A stretch of DNA of 64,000 nt from Candidatus Cloacimonas sp. (lineage in GTDB: Bacteria > Cloacimonadota > Cloacimonadia > Cloacimonadales > Cloacimonadaceae), in the NCBI GenBank assembly GCA_035403355.1, contig DAONFA010000003.1, forward strand, positions 62,001-126,000, written 5' to 3'. This document shows positions 1-8,800 of this stretch, piece by piece. Each line of letters starts with the position of its first letter. Within the stretch, counting starts at the first letter, position 1. The notes under the pieces were generated by a model. That model was given only the letters and a program-made list of their open reading frames with translations. It made no database searches and was not told where the DNA came from. The position numbers were made by a program, and so were the translations under genes.

Positions 1-605
1 GAAAAATAACGATACCAGGAAACAAAATTCTTCCCATCCCTAAATAACTGTGAGGATTCATCTTCAGAAACAGAATGGATGGCTTTCGGTTCCAGATTTA
101 AAATAAATAACTTGTTTATCCAGTCCTTGAACCAAGTTAATTTTGTATTATCCTGCCTGGGGACAACCATAGAAAGTCCTGAGAACATCCAATCAAAAGA
201 AATGACCGCTCCTTCCTTAAAATAATCATTGTATAAATGAATATCACCTTTTTCAAAAGAGAAGATTACTTTATGATCATAATGAAGCGTTTCCCGTTCA
301 ACGCGTAATTTCCCTAACTCCCTTTGATGAGAAATGACTAAACGATATATATAAATTCCTCCGTTACCCTCAACTTGGAGCTCAAATGTTTGCTCATTGG
401 AATCAAGCCAAGCGGTTAAATCCTCAGGAAAAAAGACCTCATAGACCTTTGCATTATCTATTATTAACCTTCTTAAGTTATACAGAATATCAAATATACT
501 TGTTTTACCCCCGCCATTGGGACCAAGTAATAAAGTTAAACTATCAAATTCAATCTCAAAATTGACTAAACAGCGATAATTATTAACCCAAAGTTTAGTT
601 AGCAT
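1..605 (-). CDS. AAA-family ATPase, 3'-truncated by window edge
   Basis: Reading the minus strand from an ATG at 605 gives an open frame that runs off the left edge. The start is supported by an AGGAGT ribosome binding site about 6 bases upstream. The protein begins MLTKLWVNNYRCL and has a Walker A motif GPNGGGKT at residues 28-35, directly after a beta strand of the type seen in RecF/SMC-like and AAA_15/AAA_21 ATPases. The visible 201 residues have no other recognisable motif; Walker B would lie beyond the edge. Such proteins often act in DNA repair, or as the ATPase half of nuclease-coupled defence systems (OLD-like), but the partner and C-terminal domain cannot be seen. The ATPase call is firm, the role unknown. 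Confidence 0.8.
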   Translation of the reverse strand, partial: MLTKLWVNNYRCLVNFEIEFDSLTLLLGPNGGGKTSIFDILYNLRRLIIDNAKVYEVFFPEDLTAWLDSNEQTFELQVEGNGGIYIYRLVISHQRELGKLRVERETLHYDHKVIFSFEKGDIHLYNDYFKEGAVISFDWMFSGLSMVVPRQDNTKLTWFKDWINKLFILNLEPKAIHSVSEDESSQLFRDGKNFVSWYRYF

Positions 606-856
606 TTTATACTCCTTACTTAAGCAATTCATAAATCTGAATCCTGATATACAATTATCTTTCAAACCAACTAATTAAGTTAAGTATTTATGTCAAAGCA
701 ATTCTCTACTCTCAAGCTAACGCCAATTGGATAACTTTGCTTTTTGCGGTTGATGGCTTATATTGTTATTAAAGATAAAATGTTCCGAAGAAAGCAAAAA
801 TGCCTTTTTACTTGACAGGGAAACAGTGATTGATTTTGTGGCAAAATAAAGAGAGT

Positions 857-943
857 GCCGAAGTGGTGAAACTGGTAGACGCAGTGGACTCAAAATCCAC
901 CGGGCATTAGCTCATGCCGGTTCGATTCCGGCCTTCGGCACCA
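857..943 (+). tRNA. tRNA-Leu (anticodon CAA)
   Basis: The acceptor stem GCCGAAG at 857-863 pairs with CTTCGGC just before an encoded ACCA end. The anticodon arm is GTGGA-CTCAAAA-TCCAC, giving anticodon CAA (reads UUG). The T arm is GCCGG-TTCGATT-CCGGC. A variable arm (GGCATTAGCTCATGCC) fits a class II tRNA-Leu. A TTGACA box lies about 40 bases upstream at 812-817, but no clear -10 box was found. Confidence 0.96.
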
Positions 944-1139
944 TCGTTAACTTTGAGGAGCGAAGACCTTTTATTTGCTATGGGGACTAAGTCCTAATAA
1001 TGTAGTTGACTGTAGAAGAGGCATAATCTAAACTGATATTTATTTCCCGCAGATTAGATTATATGAATTCATATCATATACTTCGGTTGATCTTTATATG
1101 CAACCTGAAACTTATTATACAAAACCCTGTGGAGGTATA

Positions 1140-2165
1140 ATGTTCAAGCGCCACATAATAGTGTTCAGCATTTTGCTGATGCTAATTCTACCTTATGCCT
1201 TGTCTGGAATTTCTCAGGCAACAATGTTATTCTTAACTTTTGAGCCCGGAGCTCGTGCCAATGCTATGGGACGTGCTTATTCTGCCATAGCTGATGATGC
1301 TTATGCTATGTGGTGGAATCCCGGAGCTGCAGCTTTTAACAAAAATACACAAATAGCTGCAACTCACATCCCTTGGTTACAAGGTTCCGGAATTGATGAT
1401 ATCTTCTATGAATATTTGGGATTCAATAATTATTTTTATGGTATTGGTAACATCAATGCTCATGTAATCTGGTTGGATGCTGGAACTCAGCCACAAACCA
1501 GTTCCCAGGATGTAAATTTAGGTGATTTTCACACTTATGAAGTTGCCGGAGCTTTAGGTTATGGCTATGAAGTAGTCCCTGAAAAAATTGGTATCGGGGG
1601 CAATTTTAAGCTATTGTATTCTTATCTGGGACCCGGCACTGGTTTAACTGAAACGGAAGGTTCTGCTTTCAGCTTTGCTTTTGATGCCGGAGTTTTGTTC
1701 AAAGATGTGGCTGTAGATAATTTTAATGCTTCAGTTGTTATCCAGAATATCGGACCCAATATTACTTATGTGGATAAAGATCAATCAGACCCTGCTCCTA
1801 TGACTTTCAGAGCCGGGCTTGGCTATACAGTTTTTGACAATCCGATGGGACGCTTAATCACTACTGCCGAAATGAGTAAAATTCTGGCAAACGATGATCC
1901 TTTGTATGAAAGGTTTATTACCGGATGGAAGTATTTTGACGAAACCATTTATGGAGTTGGGGCAGAATATACTTACTTGAATCTGATTGCTTTACGCGGC
2001 GGTTATTATTCCGATCAAGCGGGTGAAGTTGAAGGTGCCAGTTTTGGCGTTGGAGTGCATTACAAATTCAGCAATCGTTATAAGCTGGGATTTGATTTTG
2101 CTATGGTTCCTGCAGGAGGATTAACAAATTATAACAAGATCTTCTCTCTGGGGTTTGAGTTTTAA
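1140..2165 (+). CDS. PorV/PorQ-family outer-membrane beta-barrel protein
   Basis: This is a 341-residue secreted protein with an N-terminal signal peptide (MFKRHIIVFSILLMLILPYA). After it comes the hallmark of PorV/PorQ-like proteins: GARANAMGRAYSAIADD followed by WWNPGA. Alternating aromatic strands continue to a C-terminal phenylalanine (GFEF), typical of outer-membrane barrels. An in-frame ATG exists at 1098, but the ATG at 1140 has a GGAGGT ribosome binding site and puts the signal peptide at the N-terminus, so it is preferred. PorV-type proteins shuttle or anchor cargo that carries type IX sorting domains. The next gene encodes exactly such cargo, which supports a secretion role. Family assignment is good; the precise function is inferred. 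Confidence 0.85.
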   Translation: MFKRHIIVFSILLMLILPYALSGISQATMLFLTFEPGARANAMGRAYSAIADDAYAMWWNPGAAAFNKNTQIAATHIPWLQGSGIDDIFYEYLGFNNYFYGIGNINAHVIWLDAGTQPQTSSQDVNLGDFHTYEVAGALGYGYEVVPEKIGIGGNFKLLYSYLGPGTGLTETEGSAFSFAFDAGVLFKDVAVDNFNASVVIQNIGPNITYVDKDQSDPAPMTFRAGLGYTVFDNPMGRLITTAEMSKILANDDPLYERFITGWKYFDETIYGVGAEYTYLNLIALRGGYYSDQAGEVEGASFGVGVHYKFSNRYKLGFDFAMVPAGGLTNYNKIFSLGFEF

Positions 2166-2230
2166 TAACGGAAGAATAATGTCCTCCTTGCACCATAGAG
2201 GATAAGGAACACTAACTTCACCTAAATAAG

Positions 2231-5200
2231 ATGAAAAAGAATATATTACTGATATTATGTGTCCTGGTGGCAGCTATTTTACCAGGACAAAAAATGGTAT
2301 TGCGTAACAGCCAACAATACCATAAACTTATTGATCATCCATATCAAAATAAGCTAATTCAGCATAATTCCAAACAGGATTTAACTAAAAGGGATAATGC
2401 AAACTATGATCGTTTATTGGTTATTCTGGTAGATTTTGCTTTAGAAGAAACCGATGATACCAATACTACCGGTAACGGAAAATTTCAATTGCAACCAGAT
2501 TCCACCTATATTTATTCTGTTGGTGCTCCACCCCATAACAGAGAATATTTTGAGGCAAATCTGGAAGCATTGAAATATTATTATTTAGCTGTTTCTGCAA
2601 GCGATTATACTCTTAATTACGATGTTTATCCTAAAAATAAACCTGCCTATACTTTACCTAAAAGTTTAGGTTACTATAATCCTCCGGGAGCAAGTTCCGA
2701 ATTATTTGTAAGCCGGATGGAAGAATATTTCAAAACAGCTTTGGAAACTGCTGACAGCACAGACCAGGAGATAGATTTTTCCAGTTATGGACATTATATG
2801 ATAATACATTCCGGTTCGGACTGGCAACATGATATTATGGGAGATACACCATCAGACCTGCCCTCTTTTTTTATAAAAGTAGGTGACGGCAAAGAAGCGG
2901 TTGTAGATAATGGAGCAGTGCTTATTTCCCATTGCTGTAATGTTCCGGAAACAATATCACAGGATTTTTATGATAATGTAGAAAACGGAATTACAATTCA
3001 TAATGGTTATGGTGCCTTAAATGCTGTGATAGCTCACGAATTCAGTCACTCTTTGGGGACGGTGGATTTGTATAATGTTTACAATTCTTCTCCGATGGTT
3101 GGTGTGTTTGATATTATGGATAGTGGTGGTTCCGGTATTCTGGTTGCGGAAATGGAAAATGGTGATTTGGTTTATGTGGAAGGTGCCTTGCCAACTTTGC
3201 CCGGAGCTTTTTCCCGCAATTTGATGTTTCGTGATAGTTACCTGGAGCGTGGTCTATTAAAAGAATTTCCTAATTTTGCTACAATGACTGAACTATCCTT
3301 AAGCGCTATTAGTGCTCTGCAAAATGATAATGCTTCCGTTCCTCATACATACAAAATTCCCCTAAATTCCAAAGAATATATTTTAGTGGAAAACCGCAAT
3401 GTTGACCCTGATGGAGATGGAGGCACAGCTGTCTTTGGGGCTTTGGATGGACGCGTTATTCTGTATCCTACTCCTTTTGACGATATCTCTCCCCCACCTC
3501 CAACTTACGAATATGACTATCTTTTACCTTCATTTATCAAAACGGATGGTTCGGCAATTGGAGGCGGTATTCTTGTTTGGCATATCAATGAAGCTATCTT
3601 GTATGATGAAGGGCAAACCGATAGCGATGGTAATTGGGTTAGTAATTTTGATGCGAATACTGTAAATACCGGTTTTTACCATAAAGGGGTTTCCGTAATT
3701 GAAGCTGACGGGCTAACAGACCTGGGTAGTGACTATTCTATGTATTGGACGGGAACACCTTATGAATATTTTCATTCCCGTAAACCGGTTCTTGATACAA
3801 ACGGCTTATTTATAAACTGGAGTCAGGAACCTTGGAAACCTGAACTTACTGCAACTACAAAACCACCTCTGGTAGATAGTTTCAATGTCCCGGGGTTGTA
3901 TCATTTAAAGGAAATCGGCAATCCTGCGAAAAAAATGAGTTTCAAGGTAGAAAGCGGTGATTTTGACAGCACTCAGATTTTAGATTTTGCTGCCAATCTT
4001 ATTCTTACCGGACCTATCATCAACACCAGTTTTGAGGAAACTAATCTTCCTGTTGTTATCGGTAGTTCTATACATCTAATTAGCTATAATGAGACAGATA
4101 ACGAATGGCAGGATATGATGGGTGAATTTAGCACACATTCTCACTTATCGGATTATCCTTTGCAAAAAACAGACCTCAATAACGATGGTTATAACGAACT
4201 TGTTACTGTTAACGGCAATTATTTGTTTTTTACGGATTGGGCAAATGATTCACCTGCCTATCATCACATTTCCTTTCCTGATACTATTACAACTACCCCC
4301 TTATCTATAACTAATACTTTAATTGTAACTACAAAAGATTGTATTTACTCCGTAAAAAACTTCAGCATTCAGGATTATATCAGTTTACCTGGAACTATAT
4401 GTATTGCGGGTTATGACAATAATGTTATAATATTAAAAAAGGACTATCTATATACTTTGGCATTAGATAACCTGGAAATAGCCAATGAATTTATCCTGCC
4501 TGAACCTTGTGGCAATATTGAACCGCTGATTTATACAAACCCGGATAAGAGCATTGCAATGATTTTTGTAATGGCAAATAGCGGAAATTTATACCGGATA
4601 TATAATAACCGTCTGGAATTAATCTTTGCTAATCATACCAATGAAATTCCGGGGCAACTTGCCTGTTCCGCTTTGGGAGATATTTCTCCGGTTTTGTTCT
4701 TTGGGCTTGGTAATAAACTTTATGCCCTAAAAGCGGATGGAACAAAGTTAACTCACTTTCCGGTTATTTCTCCGCAGACAGTTTCTACCAGCAAAAGCCC
4801 AATCGCTTTAAAAAACGATACTGCTGAGATTCTGTATTATCCTATCCAGGATGAAGGTTATTTGGCAATAGATAAAACAGGCAACATAATTCCTGAGCTG
4901 TGTTTATCCGTAAATAACGATGCAAAGAATGATTATCTGTATTACCAGCCGGAACAGCAAATCCTATCCTGGTATTATCCTGAAAATAACGGAAAGCTGT
5001 TTATTCACAGTAAACAGAATATTGCCTGTAACCCTATCCTTTTTGCCGGTTACAGAAATGCAGAAAGCGGATGTGTCACTTTTGACTTCCAAGATGAAAA
5101 TATCGGTTCAGCGGATAAATTTGCCTATATCTATCCAAATCCCGTACGCAAACAATATTTTAAATTAAACCTCCAGAATTATTTTGGAGACACCAAACTA

Positions 5201-5371
5201 TGTCTTTATGATATCAGCGGAACCTTAGTAAAAAAGATGTTGATTCCTGATACCCAAAATAACCCGCGGGATTATGAATTAAGCACTAAAGGTCTCAGTT
5301 CCGGGGTTTACATTATGGTTCTGGAAAATAACGATTCCACTAAACGCCTGAAATTTGCAGTGGAGAAATGA
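2231..5371 (+). CDS. M6-type secreted metalloprotease with C-terminal sorting domain
   Basis: The protein is 1046 residues long with a signal peptide. The zinc-binding sequence HEFSHSLGTVD (H269, E270, H273, D279) matches the HExxHxxGxxD motif of M6 (immune inhibitor A-like) metalloproteases, and a Met-turn-like DIMDSGG follows about 20 residues later. The middle is a beta-rich region with propeller-like short repeats. The C-terminus (from about residue 970) begins YIYPNPVRKQYFKLN and ends in KGLSSGVYIMVLE-type sequence, the pattern of a type IX (Por) sorting domain. It is therefore likely to be exported across both membranes and anchored or released at the surface, where it would degrade extracellular protein. 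It follows the PorV-like gene by 65 bases and overlaps the start region of the next gene. Confidence 0.88.
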   Translation: MKKNILLILCVLVAAILPGQKMVLRNSQQYHKLIDHPYQNKLIQHNSKQDLTKRDNANYDRLLVILVDFALEETDDTNTTGNGKFQLQPDSTYIYSVGAPPHNREYFEANLEALKYYYLAVSASDYTLNYDVYPKNKPAYTLPKSLGYYNPPGASSELFVSRMEEYFKTALETADSTDQEIDFSSYGHYMIIHSGSDWQHDIMGDTPSDLPSFFIKVGDGKEAVVDNGAVLISHCCNVPETISQDFYDNVENGITIHNGYGALNAVIAHEFSHSLGTVDLYNVYNSSPMVGVFDIMDSGGSGILVAEMENGDLVYVEGALPTLPGAFSRNLMFRDSYLERGLLKEFPNFATMTELSLSAISALQNDNASVPHTYKIPLNSKEYILVENRNVDPDGDGGTAVFGALDGRVILYPTPFDDISPPPPTYEYDYLLPSFIKTDGSAIGGGILVWHINEAILYDEGQTDSDGNWVSNFDANTVNTGFYHKGVSVIEADGLTDLGSDYSMYWTGTPYEYFHSRKPVLDTNGLFINWSQEPWKPELTATTKPPLVDSFNVPGLYHLKEIGNPAKKMSFKVESGDFDSTQILDFAANLILTGPIINTSFEETNLPVVIGSSIHLISYNETDNEWQDMMGEFSTHSHLSDYPLQKTDLNNDGYNELVTVNGNYLFFTDWANDSPAYHHISFPDTITTTPLSITNTLIVTTKDCIYSVKNFSIQDYISLPGTICIAGYDNNVIILKKDYLYTLALDNLEIANEFILPEPCGNIEPLIYTNPDKSIAMIFVMANSGNLYRIYNNRLELIFANHTNEIPGQLACSALGDISPVLFFGLGNKLYALKADGTKLTHFPVISPQTVSTSKSPIALKNDTAEILYYPIQDEGYLAIDKTGNIIPELCLSVNNDAKNDYLYYQPEQQILSWYYPENNGKLFIHSKQNIACNPILFAGYRNAESGCVTFDFQDENIGSADKFAYIYPNPVRKQYFKLNLQNYFGDTKLCLYDISGTLVKKMLIPDTQNNPRDYELSTKGLSSGVYIMVLENNDSTKRLKFAVEK

Positions 5372-5391
5372 TTTTTTTTAGGGAGTTAGCA

Positions 5392-6360
5392 ATGAAGAAA
5401 TTTATGCTGCTTATTTTTATTGCCGGCTTTGGCTTATACCTCTTCTGCCAGGAAAAACCTAAAACCGACATTGACCAATGGCTCAATCAAACAGAAGAAG
5501 AACCACAGAATGCAATGCGTGATTCCATTGTTACTAACGATTTAATAAAACAAAACTACAACCGGAAAAGTGCTCAATTGGCTATGGTTATGTCTATGCT
5601 GGTTCCTGGTGCAGGTCAATTTTATGCCAATAAAACCGTTCTTACAACCTATATTTTCCCGGTTTTGGAAATCGGGCTGATTGGCGGACTGGTGTATTTC
5701 AACAACGAAGGCAAAGATAAAACCGATAAATACGAAAAATATGCCAATGGAGAAAAGATAACCTATACCACTGCAGATGGAGAAAAAATAACCGAATACC
5801 GTTATGACAGGGCTCGTCAGAATAGGGTTCAAGCTATTCTAATCAATGTTAATACAGTGGATATTTATGATGAGAGCTATTTCCGTCTGGACGCCTCAAA
5901 TACCCAACATTTTTATGAAGATATTGGTAAATACCCTCAATATGTTTTTGGCTGGATGGATTGGTATTATCGTTTTGCTACCGATGCCTCAGGAAATCCT
6001 GTATCTCCAAGTTGGCAATTTGACGGACCCTTGGATAGCCCTCAGACACATTGGATTGGTAATTATCCTACCGACGGAACTAATCCCGGAACGCCTGTTT
6101 CTATTGACTCCCCCGAAATGAGCAGTATGCGTCAGACCTATATTAGAATGCGTAACGACGCCAAAGATTCTTACAGCGTGGCTCAACTTTTTACTTTAGG
6201 TTTGGCATTCAATCATTTAGCTGCAGGACTTGATGCCGTTAGGGTTACCCGTAATTTTAACCGTTATTATATTTCCCAAACCGTTCCTTCCTTAAATTTT
6301 TATGCTGCAATGCCTTCCGGAAATGTTACACCGATGTTGGGGGTGAAGTGGAATTTTTAA
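5392..6360 (+). CDS. DUF5683-like membrane/envelope protein (paralogue 1)
   Basis: This is a 322-residue protein with a signal peptide. The ATG at 5392 is chosen over 5368 because GGGAG lies at 5381-5385 and the hydrophobic leader then starts at the N-terminus. Residues around 62-95 carry SMLVPGAGQFYANK followed by a hydrophobic helix, the arrangement of DUF5683-type proteins (P-G-x-G-Q-x-Y). A long, Tyr/Asp-rich polar region follows, then a second hydrophobic stretch (LFTLGLAFNHLAAGLDAVR). It ends in Phe like an outer-membrane protein. The next two genes share the same plan, so this is a local triplication. Their association with PorV and sorting-domain cargo hints at an envelope or secretion accessory role, but the function is unknown. 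Confidence 0.72.
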   Translation: MKKFMLLIFIAGFGLYLFCQEKPKTDIDQWLNQTEEEPQNAMRDSIVTNDLIKQNYNRKSAQLAMVMSMLVPGAGQFYANKTVLTTYIFPVLEIGLIGGLVYFNNEGKDKTDKYEKYANGEKITYTTADGEKITEYRYDRARQNRVQAILINVNTVDIYDESYFRLDASNTQHFYEDIGKYPQYVFGWMDWYYRFATDASGNPVSPSWQFDGPLDSPQTHWIGNYPTDGTNPGTPVSIDSPEMSSMRQTYIRMRNDAKDSYSVAQLFTLGLAFNHLAAGLDAVRVTRNFNRYYISQTVPSLNFYAAMPSGNVTPMLGVKWNF

Positions 6361-7007
6361 AACGGAAGACCTGGCTTTTAATTACAGTCCTGTTATGGGG
6401 AATAATTCCTCTCTTTGCCTTACCTAAAATTATCTATCCTGTTTCTTCCTTAATTTTGCCGGGAACGGGAGAATTACTTTTAGGGCATAACACCCGGGGT
6501 GCCACTTTGCTGGGTGCGGATTTAGTAAATATTTATGTTTTTATCGCTACGGATAAGGAAATTGAGATGCAGAAAAAGAACTATATGCAATTTGCCGAAC
6601 TTTATGCCGGCGTGCCTTATGGAATGCCCAATGACCTCTATCAGGCAGTGCAAGATTATCCCAATAGCGATTATTACAACAATATTCAGGAAATGATGGC
6701 TCGCAACTATTATCTAATCTATAATTATGATCCGAATGCTTATACTGAATACATTGCTGCTAATACTTATCAAGGCAATGAAGAATGGAATTGGCAAAGC
6801 GAAGAAAAATGGCAGGAATATAAACACATCCGCAAAAGGTATCAAACGGTAAAAATGAACAATCAGCTTGCCCTGGGTTTAATGCTATTGAATAGATGTG
6901 TTAGCGTAATTGACAGTTCCATTTTATCCAAGAAAAAACACGGAGAGCTTTATTTTGCTCCTTTACCTGCCAACGGAGCAATGCTGAATTATCGGATTGA
7001 ATTTTAG
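6348..7007 (+). CDS. DUF5683-like envelope protein (paralogue 2), GTG start
   Basis: The 219-residue protein starts with GTG at 6348, overlaps the previous gene by 13 bases, and has GGGGGTGA just upstream. A signal peptide is followed by SSLILPGTGELLLGH, the divergent counterpart of the PGAGQFY motif in paralogue 1. A Tyr/Asn-rich soluble part comes next, then NNQLALGLMLLNRCVSVIDS, matching the late hydrophobic helix of the paralogues. No catalytic motif is visible. It is translationally coupled to its neighbours and probably works with them. Function unknown. Confidence 0.68.
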   Translation: MEFLKRKTWLLITVLLWGIIPLFALPKIIYPVSSLILPGTGELLLGHNTRGATLLGADLVNIYVFIATDKEIEMQKKNYMQFAELYAGVPYGMPNDLYQAVQDYPNSDYYNNIQEMMARNYYLIYNYDPNAYTEYIAANTYQGNEEWNWQSEEKWQEYKHIRKRYQTVKMNNQLALGLMLLNRCVSVIDSSILSKKKHGELYFAPLPANGAMLNYRIEF

Positions 7008-7017
7008 GAGTAACAAT

Positions 7018-7665
7018 TTGAAACGCCTGGGCATAATTCTTTTAGCCATCTTTCTTTTCCCGATGCTATGTGCACAAAGCAGAGCAGTTACCACCTTAAA
7101 ATCTTTAGCTATCCCCGGCTGGTCACAAATAAGTTCCGGTAAAGATTACGGCTATGCAATGCTAACTGCAGAAGTATTAATAATTGGTTCCATTTATTAT
7201 TATAACAGTGAAAGCGAAGTGCTAAAACAGGATTCTTATGAATACGCCGTTAAGTTTGCTCATCTGAATCCCGATGGTTATAATGATGATTTTTATAAAC
7301 AATTAGCCCGTTATGAAAGTAGCGGTTTTGATGCCGGGGGCTATAATAATTGGGTGCGTCAAACGGCTATGGAATTGTATCCGGATAATCCTGAATTACA
7401 GCAACAATATATTGACGAAAATGCTTATGGAACAGATAAATATTGGTATTGGGATAGTTCCAATCACAGAAGCGAATATAACAAAATCCGGAATCGGAGT
7501 ATGGACTACGATGATTATGCTCTGGTTGCCGGAGGGGTTTTAATTTTAAACCATTTAATAAGTACTATAGATGCTTTAAGGATAACGGCTCCCAATAAAA
7601 AAGCCGGGGTATCTTTTAATTTACAAAATAAAACGCCAATTCTGCAGATTAATTATCATTGGTAA
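7018..7665 (+). CDS. DUF5683-like envelope protein (paralogue 3), TTG start
   Basis: A TTG at 7018 preceded by AGGAG (7005-7009) is the best start and gives about 215 residues with a clean signal peptide (RLGIILLAIFLFPMLCAQ). TTG at 6997 would add seven residues without a better ribosome binding site. TLKSLAIPGWSQISSGK corresponds to the P-G-x-x-Q motif of the paralogues. Two short helices with Tyr-rich sequence follow, then a late hydrophobic segment (ALVAGGVLILNHLISTIDALR). The last gene of the secretion-like cluster. Function unknown. Confidence 0.68.
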   Translation: MKRLGIILLAIFLFPMLCAQSRAVTTLKSLAIPGWSQISSGKDYGYAMLTAEVLIIGSIYYYNSESEVLKQDSYEYAVKFAHLNPDGYNDDFYKQLARYESSGFDAGGYNNWVRQTAMELYPDNPELQQQYIDENAYGTDKYWYWDSSNHRSEYNKIRNRSMDYDDYALVAGGVLILNHLISTIDALRITAPNKKAGVSFNLQNKTPILQINYHW

Positions 7666-7720
7666 AACGGGTTTACTCTTTGGGGATTTTAGCCAAGGGT
7701 AAATAGTTTGTCATTATTAC

Positions 7721-7766
7721 AAGGGGCTTACCCACCATCGCTATACTATATCACCCTAAAGAGCTT
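7721..7766 (+). repeat. Degenerate copy of the 48-bp dispersed repeat (U element)
   Basis: The stretch starting AAGGGGCTTACCCACCATCG and ending CACCCTAAAGAGCTTT is a diverged copy of the element found several times at 23.5-24.1 kb and at 42.0-42.2 kb. The 162-base gap between convergent genes holds nothing else recognisable apart from a CTTCAAAACCTTCTCAACC-type tract. Confidence 0.6.
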
Positions 7767-7827
7767 TAAAGTAGTTCAACCATCTCAAACTTCAAAACCT
7801 TCTCAACCTTTCCGATGGTGATATTGT

Positions 7828-8310
7828 TTACAGTCCTTCCTGATACCAGAAAAGTTTCTCTTCGGGATTTTGCCAGCTGTAATGCACTTTGCCAATATAT
7901 ATTGTATGGTCTCCACTCAATATTTGGGACACAACTTCGCATTCAAAACAAGCGACGGCATCTTTCAAAACAGGAAGTTTATGCAGTTTTCCGGAAATGA
8001 ATTCTACATTATTTTCAGCGAATTTATCCATATCCCTGCCTGAATTGGAACCGCAAAAAGTTAGCAACGGTTTCATTTTTAGAGAGGGAAATACCAGATT
8101 AAAATATCTGTTGGCTTCCAAACATTCATAAGAATATCTGGTTTTCCCGATAGAAATTGCAAACATCGGGGGCTGCAGAGAAGTGCGCATAAACCATTCA
8201 ATCGTAATTAAATTATAACCGCCGGCAGGTTTTTGCGTAACAACCAGGGCAACTTTTGCAGGAAGATGAATTTTACCGTAACTAACAGGTAGCTCTGAGA
8301 GCTGAATCAT
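7828..8310 (-). CDS. Flavin reductase family protein (FMN-binding)
   Basis: This 160-residue protein has the flavin reductase-like split-barrel pattern: an N-terminal strand with PAKVALVVTQ, then N-x-I-T-I-x-W at the FMN phosphate site, and PPMFAISIGKTRYSYE followed by FNLVFPS. Single-domain members bind FMN and use NAD(P)H, or act as flavodoxin-like flavoproteins in anaerobes. It is alone on the minus strand, convergent with the upstream cluster and divergent from the downstream operon. The substrate cannot be told from sequence. Confidence 0.85.
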   Translation of the reverse strand: MIQLSELPVSYGKIHLPAKVALVVTQKPAGGYNLITIEWFMRTSLQPPMFAISIGKTRYSYECLEANRYFNLVFPSLKMKPLLTFCGSNSGRDMDKFAENNVEFISGKLHKLPVLKDAVACFECEVVSQILSGDHTIYIGKVHYSWQNPEEKLFWYQEGL

Positions 8311-8800
8311 TGTTTCTCCTCAATTCATAAGTCGTTATAGATAATATAGCGTAAAATCGGTTGAAAACAAAGAGAAACAGAGGATAATTTTTTTCTCAGC
8401 CAAGAAGAAAAAAAGGGCTTTTAGCGGAGGGCGGAGAGCGGAGGGCGAAGAGCAGAGGGCAGAGGGCGGAGAGCGGAGGGCCAAGGGCTATAAGGTATCT
8501 CAATTCTCAATTCTCAAATAAATCTCTTTTTCTCTTTCTCTCTTTGTTTAAATATCCTCTTTTTCTTATATATATTTACAATATGGACTGGCTATAAGTT
8601 GTTCAACGAAAAATGGATAACTGCTTGTCTCAGAGCCGTTTCTTTAAAGACGCTTTAACACTGCTTTAACAATTCCTTAACGAAATTAATTCAGCGTTAA
8701 AGGGTCGTTAAGGAGTCATTAAGCCAACAAGAAAGAGGAGAATCGGCAATTGTAAAAAAAGGCACTTGACAGAGAAGGTATCTTGTAAAAAAGATAAAAT
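8311..8800. other. 490-base intergenic region with purine-rich tract
   Basis: This region separates two divergent genes. From about 8424 to 8488 it has an irregular tandem of GCGGAGGGC / GCAGAGGGC units (period about 7-14). It then holds an AATTCTCAATTCTCAAAT tract and a run of TTAACGA/GTTAAGG-type short repeats at 8650-8725. Related GGCAGAGGGC tracts occur at 42.10 and 42.24 kb. A TTGACA box at 8766-8771 lies 30 bases before the next gene and may belong to its promoter. I see no small gene. Confidence 0.6.
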
